64,000 bases of DNA. It comes from an uncultured Neglectibacter sp. (GTDB lineage: Bacteria > Bacillota > Clostridia > Oscillospirales > Acutalibacteraceae). Shown here one piece after another: positions 18,901 to 25,658 of this stretch (the first letter of the stretch is position 1; every line of letters begins with the position of its first letter). The stretch lies in the NCBI GenBank assembly GCA_947647615.1, contig CANSKS010000002.1, positions 47,473 through 111,472 of the forward strand, in the 5' to 3' direction. The position numbers and the translations under genes were made by a program. The notes under the pieces were generated by a model that searched no databases, was not told the DNA's origin, and was given only the letters and a program-made list of their open reading frames with translations.

Positions 18901-19132
18901 TATAGCCCAGCATATTGGCCAGCATTTGGGCGAACTGTGCCCGTGTCATTTGGCCGTTGGGGTTAAAATGGCCCTTATCGCCATTCAGGACGCCGTAACC
19001 GGCCCAGCGGTCAATAGAAGCTTTGCCCCAATGGCCCTGCGTATCGTCGAAGCTGGCGGCGAAGGCAGATAAGGGCGCCAGTGTCAGCACCAGGCACAGG
19101 GCCAGGAATGCCGACAAAACTCTTTTTTTCAT
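15980..19132 (-). CDS. Large secreted SLH-domain surface protein with InlB-type (Listeria-Bacteroides) repeats
   Basis: 1050 residues. A Sec signal peptide (1-26, ending LAPLSAFAA) is followed by three SLH domains (about 27-70, 84-130, 140-195; for example QGHWGKASIDRWAGYGVLNG and MTRAQFAQML) that would bind pyruvylated cell-wall polymer. A Val/Thr/Ala-rich stretch with short irregular repeats (about 200-410) looks beta-solenoid-like. A Gly/Ser linker (about 420-435) leads to an uncharacterised region, then three InlB-type repeats (about 660-880, with GYTFGGWY and ITAKWT signatures). The C-terminal 150 residues are unrecognised. The ATG has AAAGGAGG upstream. It is probably an adhesin or structural surface protein. 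The ligand is unknown. A palindrome-flanked promoter module lies upstream. Confidence 0.85.
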   Translation of the reverse strand: MKKRVLSAFLALCLVLTLAPLSAFAASFDDTQGHWGKASIDRWAGYGVLNGDKGHFNPNGQMTRAQFAQMLANMLGYTEKAPNTFPDVKGDAWFADAILKLKAAGVILGDDNGNANPNKPITRQEAAVMLCRAFHIDTGAYQNIPFADAGKVQSWAKGAVAALASKGMINGVGNNNFAPQNNINRASVAQMADNMISHYVTGNQTITGKVEGLVIVAGSAAVTFQNAEVEENVLVAPKGKNATVALSGTTKASDVVLEGEGSKVTVGQTASADTVSMAASRTTAEVAGKAGTVSTEKEAQNATVTVSQSGAVTNVEVAGANNKVSVSGTVKKVDVESTGSGANVTTTEGAKVENVTTNASKTTVSGASNTVGTVTAGSGATGTKVTAGGAKVENKSSDKVVTGDGKEIPAGKTDTATPDTSGGSSGGSGGGGGGTVTPPEPTASYKVSIGTFTGGTVSADKTSAEEAGETVTLTITPDAQKGAALPYVLKSLTVKNGEKAVAVTGGGNTRTFAMAEEGTYKVEAVFAQPITKAEMFIGKDAESLAKMLSYGYPENDVTAEQLAETPYLFIGLVHNKTDFEATAAKTNTKLTANGANVALGDQGWNNSLGKYSSSYVNTKNSADGNDPVDALGLAGSAYTFVLEFDYQDAHYTLNCDYTKPGVNEVYTVTFKSDDTTVAQYKVGKNEKVTPPAAPEKAGYTFGGWYNGDTKVEGETAITADTTITAKWTATEYTLTYNANGSTGTAPTGTKVTVESPNLTAAGDNGMTKAGHTFKGWAFKSDATTPDYAAGASMPAADLIAKASNKTITLYAVWEAATYKVTFKADTVIQEVTAKYNETVTLPEDIPSAAGKGFLGWYVNDTLFTAETKITANTEVTAKWTKAIPATEGVNASVTGVAGKLEITAKAENGTLTITIPENVKEKYEALTEAEKAALNHEDRLYIRVNSNVPNDIDSTCFFTGSTDNGLTWRAKCAVTKDSLNAKGIDVTEGDGKIKTIGQWFGFATVNKDGDDFQLITPAKSWQVIYRWTKADGTMSYTTFKVEFVHASSGT

Positions 19133-19200
19133 GATTTTCTTTTGCCTCCTTTAACATTTCATGACCCGTGACGGGCCTTAAAATTCGGAAATGTCCCCGA

Positions 19201-19340
19201 TTCGGTTAAGTATACTTTTCCGAACGGGTTTTTCGGCAAAATAAATATACGAAAAAAGCTTGAAATTTCCTGGTTTATGCTGTATGCTTACTGTATAAAT
19301 GAATTCGTGTGGGCAATTCGGAAAAGTATACTTTTCCGAA
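19201..19340 (+). promoter_or_regulatory. Palindrome-flanked promoter module A (upstream of the SLH/InlB gene)
   Basis: Two 24-bp palindromes, 19201-19224 (imperfect) and 19317-19340 (perfect), share half-sites TTCGG(A/T)(A/T)AAGTATAC and sit 116 bp apart. Between them is a plus-strand promoter TTGAAA (19260-19265), 17-base spacer, TATGCT (19283-19288). A third, looser TTCGG...CCGAA dyad follows at 19353-19375. The module is closely similar to the one at 62666-62804. Here the promoter points away from the minus-strand SLH gene. The second palindrome is followed directly by TTTTTTATTA, so it could also act as a terminator for a very short transcript. No SLH promoter on the minus strand is convincing. 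Confidence 0.6.
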
Positions 19341-19459
19341 TTTTTTATTACATTCGGAGAACCCATCTTTCCGAATTTTCCCGGGCCCTTGGCAAAGCCG
19401 CGAAGCTTTGGGGTTTCTTAAAAGGGATTCCCCTTCTCTGCCGGCTGCCTTAAACAGAA

Positions 19460-19510
19460 ACATACAGGCCCCACCGCCGCTTTCCCGCAGCGATGAGGGC
19501 CTGTATGTAT
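19460..19510 (-). terminator. Terminator of the sugar ABC/UROD operon
   Basis: Minus strand stem ACATACAGGCCC / GGGCCTGTATGT around a GC-rich loop, followed by TTCTGTTT. It starts just past the UROD-family stop. Confidence 0.7.
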
Positions 19511-19511
19511 T

Positions 19512-20675
19512 TTAATTGGCATATTCGCGCATCCGGTTCCGGTAGTGCATGTAGTTTTCGAAGCTCACTTCTGCCGGCACGCCGTGGTCACAGGTGGGAA
19601 TGTAGCCGCCCCGGCGCTTCATGGCGGGCATAATCCGTTCCAGCTCCCGGTCGATCTCCTCCGGGGTGCTGGCCAGAATCCGCTTGTCAATCCCGCCGGA
19701 GATGAGAAGCTGGGGATATTCCTTGCCGGTGCGCACCACGTCGCAGCCGGAAGCCACCTCAAAGGGGCTCAGATAATCCATGCCTACCCCTTCCCGGTAA
19801 AGGTCAATGACTTCGTCGGAAAAGCCGTCGGTATCCAGCTGGAAATAGAGCTTCCGGGATTTGTCCAGCTGACGCTTTTTGGCGTTGGAGATCAGCTGCT
19901 GGTAATAGGGGAACAGGAATTCCTGGATCATGTCTTTAGAGATGAGAGAGCCGTGGTTGTAGCAAATATCCTCGCCAAAGAAAATTTCATCCAGGGTGAC
20001 AAATTTTTGATGCTCCGCGATAATGGTGTCGGCCAGCTGGAACCAGGTGCGCATACAGTCGTGAACCAGGTCGGGGTCGTCATAAAGCAGGTACATCAGC
20101 TCCAAGGGGCCCATGAGACTGCGCAGGTACATGTAGCCGCCCACTACCTGCTGGCAGATCACCTGGCCTTCCCCGGCGGCGGCGATGGCGGCGGGCATGG
20201 CCTCTTTGATTTTTTCGTAGCGTTCGGGGGTTTTGGGGTCCATGCGCCACTTGCATTTTTCTTCCCAGGTTTTCATGTCCTTTACCGGGTGGTCTACATA
20301 TTCCGGCATGAAGCCCTGGCGCCTGTTTTTGAAATACTTTACAGAACGGCCTGCAAAGTCCTGTACCAGTTCATACTCGCCGCTGTCTTCCAGCACCTTT
20401 TCTTCAAATACCGGGCAGAACCCCCCTTCGCACCAGCCAAGGCCGCCCAGGGAATGCTTTCCCGGCGGGTCAAAGCCAAAAAGCTCGTCTATTTCTTCCG
20501 GGGTGACATCTGGCTTTAAGTGGCCCTGGCTTTTCCACAGGTCTAAAGAGTAATACCCGAATTCTTTTTGGAAAATACCGGCGTCGGGCTTTAGGGCGTA
20601 AAAGTCCCTCATTTTCTTGGCGCCGGGCGACATATCTTCATATGCCACCATGGCATGGATGCCGTCTGGTTTCAT
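19512..20675 (-). CDS. Uroporphyrinogen decarboxylase (UROD) superfamily protein
   Basis: 387 residues, UROD/methyltransferase fold. Conserved features are FGFDPPGKHSLGGLGW near 65-80, the ICYNHGSLIS-type segment near 235, and the C-terminal CDHGVPAEVSFENYMHY. The family includes true heme-pathway UroD, cobalamin:CoM methyltransferases (MtaA/MtbA-like) and many uncharacterised members placed next to sugar importers. Divergence from heme UroD, and its place as last gene of an importer operon, argue against a heme role. A corrinoid-linked demethylation of the imported compound is possible but only inferred. ATG 20675 follows AGGAGG. Confidence 0.78.
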   Translation of the reverse strand: MKPDGIHAMVAYEDMSPGAKKMRDFYALKPDAGIFQKEFGYYSLDLWKSQGHLKPDVTPEEIDELFGFDPPGKHSLGGLGWCEGGFCPVFEEKVLEDSGEYELVQDFAGRSVKYFKNRRQGFMPEYVDHPVKDMKTWEEKCKWRMDPKTPERYEKIKEAMPAAIAAAGEGQVICQQVVGGYMYLRSLMGPLELMYLLYDDPDLVHDCMRTWFQLADTIIAEHQKFVTLDEIFFGEDICYNHGSLISKDMIQEFLFPYYQQLISNAKKRQLDKSRKLYFQLDTDGFSDEVIDLYREGVGMDYLSPFEVASGCDVVRTGKEYPQLLISGGIDKRILASTPEEIDRELERIMPAMKRRGGYIPTCDHGVPAEVSFENYMHYRNRMREYAN

Positions 20676-20696
20676 AACTGTAAAAATTCCTCCTTG

Positions 20697-21602
20697 CTAA
20701 CCTTTGATGGCTCCGATCATCATGCCGGAAGCAAAATGTTTTTGAACAAATGGATACACACAAATAATAGGGATTACCGCTACCATCATAGTGGCAAGCT
20801 GTATGGTGGTGGAGCTCACGCTGGAAAGCTTGGAAAGCTCGGAAACACCGGTTTGGGCCGCCAGGCCCTCTAAAGATTCCTGGGCCTTGATCATTTTCAC
20901 AAAGAGGAAGGAAAGGGTGTTCCAGGCTTCGTTTTTCATGTAAAGCAGGTTATCCTGCCAGGCATTCCAGTGATTCACCGCCACAAACAGCCCAATAGCG
21001 GCCATGGTGGGTTTGGAAAGGGGCGTAGCGATCTTTAGGAAAATGGTACCTTCTCCGGCGCCGTCGATTTTGGCCGATTCGAACAGGCTGGCGGGAAGTC
21101 CCCGGTAAAAGGAAAGGAAAATAGTGGCGTAAAAGGCGTTGAACATCCACATGACTATGTACACCCAAAAATTGTTGATCAGGTTTAAGCCTTTGACCAC
21201 CAGGTAGGTGGGGATCATGCCGCCGTTAAAATACATGGAGACCAGCATAATGCCCATGTAGAACTTGCGGAATTTCAAGTGGGGCTTGCTTAAGGCGTAG
21301 GCGAACATGGGGGTGACGATCAAGGTGGTGAGGGTGCCCAGCACCGTGCGCAGGATCGACACGAAAAACGCCCGCCAAATGTCCGGGGTGTGGAACACCT
21401 GTTCGTAGTTGGACAGGGTGAACTTTCTGGGCCAAAAATAGATGCCGCCCATTTGCGCGTCCCTTCCCTCGTTAAAAGAGAGAACCACTGCGTTCCAAAA
21501 AGGAAACAGCATGGAGAAGGCGATGACCGCCAACAGCACGTAAATTATAACACTGAATACGTCAAATTTCTGCCATAATTTTCTTTCGGCTTTTTGTTTC
21601 AC
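20697..21602 (-). CDS. Carbohydrate ABC transporter permease (LplC/YtcP-like)
   Basis: 301 residues with six predicted membrane spans and the MalG-type inner-membrane component motif, here with YATIFLSFYRGLPASLFESAKIDGAGEG (the EAA loop that contacts the ATPase). The N terminus FDVFSVIIYVLLAVIAFSMLFPFWNAVVLSFN is typical of the LplC/YtcP branch of CUT1 importers for complex or uronic-acid-containing oligosaccharides. It pairs with the permease gene just upstream (16-base gap). No ATPase gene is in the operon, so a shared MsmX-type ATPase is likely, as is known for this branch. Confidence 0.9.
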   Translation of the reverse strand: MKQKAERKLWQKFDVFSVIIYVLLAVIAFSMLFPFWNAVVLSFNEGRDAQMGGIYFWPRKFTLSNYEQVFHTPDIWRAFFVSILRTVLGTLTTLIVTPMFAYALSKPHLKFRKFYMGIMLVSMYFNGGMIPTYLVVKGLNLINNFWVYIVMWMFNAFYATIFLSFYRGLPASLFESAKIDGAGEGTIFLKIATPLSKPTMAAIGLFVAVNHWNAWQDNLLYMKNEAWNTLSFLFVKMIKAQESLEGLAAQTGVSELSKLSSVSSTTIQLATMMVAVIPIICVYPFVQKHFASGMMIGAIKG

Positions 21603-21618
21603 TGGGGGTTCCCTCCTT

Positions 21619-22560
21619 TCAGAAAAAGCTTTCGTTGGTAGTGATTTTGCTTACGGTGTTTGCCGTTACCAGCAAAATGGCCGAAACCACGCTCTGCAGC
21701 AGACCAATGGCTGTGGCGTAGGAAAAGCGGGCCATGGTGATGCCTATTTTTAACACATAAGTGTCTAAAATTTCGGAACGGGATTGGTTAAGTACGTTCC
21801 CAAGGTTATAGCTGATATCGAAGTTGGAGCCGCCCTTTAAAAGGTTGCCCACGTTCAGGATGAGCATGATCATAATGGTGGGAAGAATGGCCGGGATAGT
21901 CACATGCCAAATACGGCGGAACCGGCCTGCGCCGTCGATGACGGCGGCTTCCATTACCTCCTGGTCTACGCCGGACATGGCCGCCATGTAGATGATAGAG
22001 GAATACCCGATATTCTTCCACACGTCCAGGAAAACCGAGATCCACCAAAAGGCCCCCGCCTCTCCCAGAAAGAAATAGGGCTTTTCCAGAATCCCCGTTC
22101 CGGTGAGAAAACTGTTGATAAAGCCGCTCTGGGGGGAGAACCAGGAGGTGGCCATGAGCGCCACTACCGACCAGGAAAGGAAGTAGGGGAAATAGCTGAT
22201 AGTCTGTACGGTCCGCTTGAAGGCGGAGTGGGTGACTTCGTTTAACAGCAGGGCAAAAATAATGGGCAGGGGAATGGTGACAAAGCCTTTGATAAAGGAG
22301 AGGCCCAGAGTGTTGATAAGCACGTCGGCGATGTTGGTATCGCTGAATATGGCTTCGAAATGCTTGAACCCGGCCCAGGGGCTTTCCCAGATCCCCAAAT
22401 TTAATTTATAATCTTTAAACGCGATTTGAAGCCCAAACAGGGGGGCTATATTGAAGAGGATAATGCAGATCAACGCGGGCAGCACCATCAACTGCAGGTC
22501 CTTCTGGTTTAAAAATTCTTTCCAGCCCGAACGGGCCCCGGCCTTTTTCTCTTTCTTCAC
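21619..22560 (-). CDS. Sugar ABC transporter permease (LplB-like)
   Basis: 313 residues with six membrane spans. It begins with a basic cytoplasmic tail, then LQLMVLPALICIILFNIAPLFG. The EAA loop reads YMAAMSGVDQEVMEAAVIDGAGRFRRIWHVTIP in the family's usual place. It partners the LplC-like protein to form the membrane channel of a CUT1 importer. It is separated from the solute-binding protein gene by about 140 bases containing a stem-loop (22615-22654) that probably lowers permease expression relative to the binding protein. Confidence 0.9.
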   Translation of the reverse strand: MKKEKKAGARSGWKEFLNQKDLQLMVLPALICIILFNIAPLFGLQIAFKDYKLNLGIWESPWAGFKHFEAIFSDTNIADVLINTLGLSFIKGFVTIPLPIIFALLLNEVTHSAFKRTVQTISYFPYFLSWSVVALMATSWFSPQSGFINSFLTGTGILEKPYFFLGEAGAFWWISVFLDVWKNIGYSSIIYMAAMSGVDQEVMEAAVIDGAGRFRRIWHVTIPAILPTIMIMLILNVGNLLKGGSNFDISYNLGNVLNQSRSEILDTYVLKIGITMARFSYATAIGLLQSVVSAILLVTANTVSKITTNESFF

Positions 22561-22614
22561 GATTGCACCTCCTATTGTGATGTTGCGGGAAACAAGGCCT
22601 TCCCGGCCGCCCTT

Positions 22615-22654
22615 TCAGAAAAAGCTGCTCCGTCCTCCAAGGAGAAGCGGAGCA
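22615..22654 (-). terminator. Intercistronic hairpin, likely attenuating terminator after the solute-binding protein
   Basis: Minus strand stem TGCTCCG / CGGAGCA with a GC-rich loop, followed by AGCTTTTT. Placed between the binding-protein gene and the permeases, a common position for partial termination. Confidence 0.65.
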
Positions 22655-22700
22655 ACCTTCTGAACGGCAGTATGAAAACTGTGAACTCGCTTTATTTTGG

Positions 22701-24422
22701 TTACCGGGCCAGGGGATTGGTGAGGCCGGTTCCGGCCCATTTTTCGGCATTTGCCTGGAAGTAGCCGCAAAGCTTTTCGATGCCGGCGGTGTTTAAGTCG
22801 CTCATGAATTTTTCATAGGCGGCTTCAAAGGCCGCGTCGTCGGCCGCGCTCACCGTATTGGCTACGCCGGACTTCCAAATGTTCCAAATTTGCTCTTTGA
22901 GCACCAGCTCGTCGGTGTTGGTGAGGCCTACCGTCAGGTCGGCGAACCGTTCGTCCTGCTGGTGAGGCGTCATGATCTCAAAGTCGGGCAGCATGCAGGG
23001 GTAGTTCTGGTAGGTGTTGTGGGCGCCGTATACCAGAATGGTGTTGGAGGTGAGCCAAGAGAAGTTGTAGTTGTAAACGCCATACTCTCTTTGCAGCACT
23101 TCGGTGCCCTGGGCGTCTGCGTCGATCTTGGTTTGGGTGTCCTTGGGACGGCCTTCGTCATCCTTTTCCCAGGTGACGCCCTCTACGCCATAGCGCTGGA
23201 GCAGCTGGCCTTCGTCGCTGAGCATGAAGTTCAAATATTGGATGCAGCGGTCGGGATGCTCGGTGCCGGTGGTGACAAACACACCGTTGGAGCCTACGCC
23301 AAAGTAATCGTCGTGGATCTTCAGGTCGTCGCCGCTTCTGCCGTCGGGCATGGGATATTCGATGGTTTCGTAAATCACGTCGTGAGTGTTGCCAATGCCG
23401 TCGATGAGGGTCCAATAGTAGCCAATAAAGCTCACCAGGTTTTGGGCTTTGTAAACACCCTTGGTTTGATCCTGCTTATAGGCGAACTGCTCGGCGTTGA
23501 ACAGGCCTTCCTGGTAAAGGTTGTTGGCCAGCTTCAGGGCATCTTTATAATAGGGTTGGGTCATCACCATTTCAAGCCCGTCGCTCTTGAATTCAAAATA
23601 AGTATTGTTGGCGCCGTACATTCTGGCAAACAGGTTGATCATGTTGCTGTTGCTGAAGGGGTCGCTGGCAGCGTCGGTCCAAACGCCGTTGGTCACTTCC
23701 GGGTGGGCGGCCATGATCTCTTTAATGGCGCTCTTGTATTCATCCCAGGTCTTGATCTCGGGGCGGCCAATTTCGTCGTAAAATTCTTTTTTCAAGGTGA
23801 TGCTAATGGGACCGCGGCTGTTGATGATTTGCTGGTCATACCGCTCGGGGTCTCCGTACCAGTCGACGACGCAATAGAAGTTGCCGTCTTCCTCCTGGTA
23901 AATTTTGTCCATGTCGGTGGGCAGGGTGTCCCAGAAGGAGGGGTCGTACTGGTCGGCCAGCTCGTTAAGGGGAAGGGCAAAGCCCTGGTCTACCAGCAGG
24001 GAACGCATGGGGCCGTAGGCGTTGGTAATGATAAAATCGGGCAGGTCCGCCCCTGCGGCCAGCATGGTGGTGAGCTCGGTGTTATCGTCGGTAGCGGCGC
24101 AGGTGATGTCCAGAGTAACGCCGGTGCGTTCTGTGATCCGCTGGGAAACCGGGTCCATACCCCATTCCCAGTTAGGCGGGCTTTCCACGCCATTTTTAAA
24201 GGCGGTAAGAGTGACAGGCTCCGCGCTGGTTTCGCCGGGCTCCGAGGCGGAGGCTCCGGAATTTTCTTCCGACGAGGTTCCCGTACTGCTGGCGGGGGTG
24301 CTGCTTTCCGCTTTGCTGGAACTGCTGGAATTATTCTCGCCGCCACATCCGGCCATTGTGCCGGAAAGGAGCGCCAGTGCCAACAAAAGGGCGGCAGCCT
24401 TTTTGATGAACGTGTTTTTCAT
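22701..24422 (-). CDS. Extracellular solute-binding lipoprotein of a sugar ABC transporter (LplA-like)
   Basis: 573 residues. A lipoprotein signal peptide ends at Cys26 (MAGC), followed by a Ser/Glu/Thr-rich linker to about residue 65, then a family-1 binding domain. The N lobe has ESPPNWEWGMDPVSQRITERTGVTLD, and the length fits the LplA/YtcQ branch that binds large or charged oligosaccharides. I start at ATG 24422, which has AAAGGAGG upstream; the open frame continues to 24581 but has no signal-compatible start there. First gene of the importer operon, divergent from an AraC-type regulator. Ligand unknown. Confidence 0.9.
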   Translation of the reverse strand: MKNTFIKKAAALLLALALLSGTMAGCGGENNSSSSSKAESSTPASSTGTSSEENSGASASEPGETSAEPVTLTAFKNGVESPPNWEWGMDPVSQRITERTGVTLDITCAATDDNTELTTMLAAGADLPDFIITNAYGPMRSLLVDQGFALPLNELADQYDPSFWDTLPTDMDKIYQEEDGNFYCVVDWYGDPERYDQQIINSRGPISITLKKEFYDEIGRPEIKTWDEYKSAIKEIMAAHPEVTNGVWTDAASDPFSNSNMINLFARMYGANNTYFEFKSDGLEMVMTQPYYKDALKLANNLYQEGLFNAEQFAYKQDQTKGVYKAQNLVSFIGYYWTLIDGIGNTHDVIYETIEYPMPDGRSGDDLKIHDDYFGVGSNGVFVTTGTEHPDRCIQYLNFMLSDEGQLLQRYGVEGVTWEKDDEGRPKDTQTKIDADAQGTEVLQREYGVYNYNFSWLTSNTILVYGAHNTYQNYPCMLPDFEIMTPHQQDERFADLTVGLTNTDELVLKEQIWNIWKSGVANTVSAADDAAFEAAYEKFMSDLNTAGIEKLCGYFQANAEKWAGTGLTNPLAR

Positions 24423-24597
24423 TGTGGTTTCCTCCTTTAAAATAGTTAGAATTTTGTAATACTTGATTTTCCACAAAAAAATAGAGCATGTAAAGGAAAA
24501 AATTCTTTTTATTCCTTTTCTTATTGACAAGGGGCGACACTTTGTACAAGAAAACACTATCTTTTTTTTTTTTGTGGTCATTTTACCTAGTAGTATA

Positions 24598-24626
24598 TTG
24601 CAAAACTCTTTCCTTTCCTATATACT
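24598..24626 (+). promoter_or_regulatory. Promoter of the AraC-family regulator
   Basis: TTGCAA (24598-24603), 17-base spacer, TATACT (24621-24626), about 55 bases before the GTG start. The 260-base intergenic region 24423-24682 is AT-rich and should also hold the divergent binding-protein promoter, but I could not pick a convincing one. Confidence 0.65.
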
Positions 24627-24682
24627 AAAAGCGGAAAGAATATGTAATTTTGTGAGATGCCTCACAGAAAGAAGGGAAAGCA

Positions 24683-25579
24683 GTGCCCAGCGAGTACGAT
24701 TCCAACGAATACTATTTCGACGACCTGTGCATGGGAAACACGCAGCTCATATTCTGCGGCCACCAGAAATGCCGCCCGGGGCATACCTATGGCCCCTTTG
24801 TCCGCACCCATTATTTAATGGTCTATGTCCATTCGGGAAAAGGAGCCTTCAAGACCCTGGGAACCGAATACCACCTGCAAAAGGGAGGTACCTTTTTCAT
24901 CTTTCCCGGGGTGGTTACCCGCTACCAGGCAGATATCGAGGAGCCTTGGGAATATTCCTGGGTGGCCTTTAACGGCGGCATGGGCGGCTACGATATGTCT
25001 CAATTCCTGCTGCGGGCTTCCATTACCGCCCAAAATCCGGTTTTCATGGTGGAGGACCCCTCCTCCTTTGACCGCCTTTATCAAGAAATTTACCAGTTCG
25101 GCAAAAACCAGGAAAAATTTGTGGACATCAAGGTGATGTCTCTCTTTTTGGATATCATGTACCAGTATATTGTTTCCGACAACAGCCTGGACAACCGGAA
25201 GAAGATCTCCTCTTCCCTTTCCGACCACCTGGATCTGGCCGTGGAGTATATTAAGTTCTACTACAACAAAAACATCTCGGTTTCCGATATTGCCCGTTAC
25301 CTGGGCATCAGCCGGGAATATTTCTGCAACCTGTTCAAAAAATATTTTGCCATTTCCCCGGCAAAATTTTTAAACCAGTACCGCCTGAAGAACGCTTCCA
25401 CCCTTTTGATGATGACCAACCAATCCATCGCCGACATCGCCGGGGAGGTGGGGTTCAGCGATTACAATTATTTTTCTTCCAGGTTCCACAAGCTCTATGG
25501 CGTAAGCCCCAGCGAATACCGGAAAAGGTACCGGAGGGGCCAGGACATTCCCGACCCCTTCCGTGACATCTCCCAGTAA
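24683..25579 (+). CDS. AraC family transcriptional regulator
   Basis: 298 residues. The N-terminal cupin-like sensor domain (about 20-140) includes LGTEYHLQKGGTFFIFPGVVTRYQAD, and the C-terminal double helix-turn-helix (about 185-285) includes VSDIARYLGISREYFCNLFKKYF and FSDYNYFSSRFHKLYGVSPSEYR. The start is GTG at 24683 with AAGGG upstream. Divergent orientation to the solute-binding protein gene makes it the probable sugar-responsive activator of the importer/UROD operon, as is usual for this arrangement. The effector is unknown. Confidence 0.92.
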   Translation: MPSEYDSNEYYFDDLCMGNTQLIFCGHQKCRPGHTYGPFVRTHYLMVYVHSGKGAFKTLGTEYHLQKGGTFFIFPGVVTRYQADIEEPWEYSWVAFNGGMGGYDMSQFLLRASITAQNPVFMVEDPSSFDRLYQEIYQFGKNQEKFVDIKVMSLFLDIMYQYIVSDNSLDNRKKISSSLSDHLDLAVEYIKFYYNKNISVSDIARYLGISREYFCNLFKKYFAISPAKFLNQYRLKNASTLLMMTNQSIADIAGEVGFSDYNYFSSRFHKLYGVSPSEYRKRYRRGQDIPDPFRDISQ

Positions 25580-25658
25580 TTGTGGTATGATAGCGGCAGG
25601 AGGAACGGCGCCGCTTTTCAAAGGGGACGGCCGGAAATTTTTTCATGGGGGCGTAAAA

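Larger units (their letters stand above)
19133..19511. other. Intergenic region between the SLH gene and the UROD-family gene
   Basis: 379 bases without a gene. It holds the Shine-Dalgarno of the SLH gene (AAAGGAGG on the minus strand), palindrome module A (19201-19340), an extra dyad (19353-19375), and the terminator of the UROD-family operon (19460-19510). Short open frames here lack ribosome sites and cross the palindromes, so I do not call them genes. Confidence 0.7.

Noticed and set aside
22890..24440. A long plus-strand open frame (about 516 codons) opposite the solute-binding protein gene
   Set aside because: It mirrors the codon pattern of a well-supported GC-rich gene, has low-complexity Val/Gly/Leu composition and no ribosome site; it is a shadow frame.
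24524..24560. TTGACA at 24524-24529 as an AraC or importer promoter
   Set aside because: No acceptable -10 hexamer lies at 16-18 bases downstream; the TTGCAA-17-TATACT promoter at 24598 is better.
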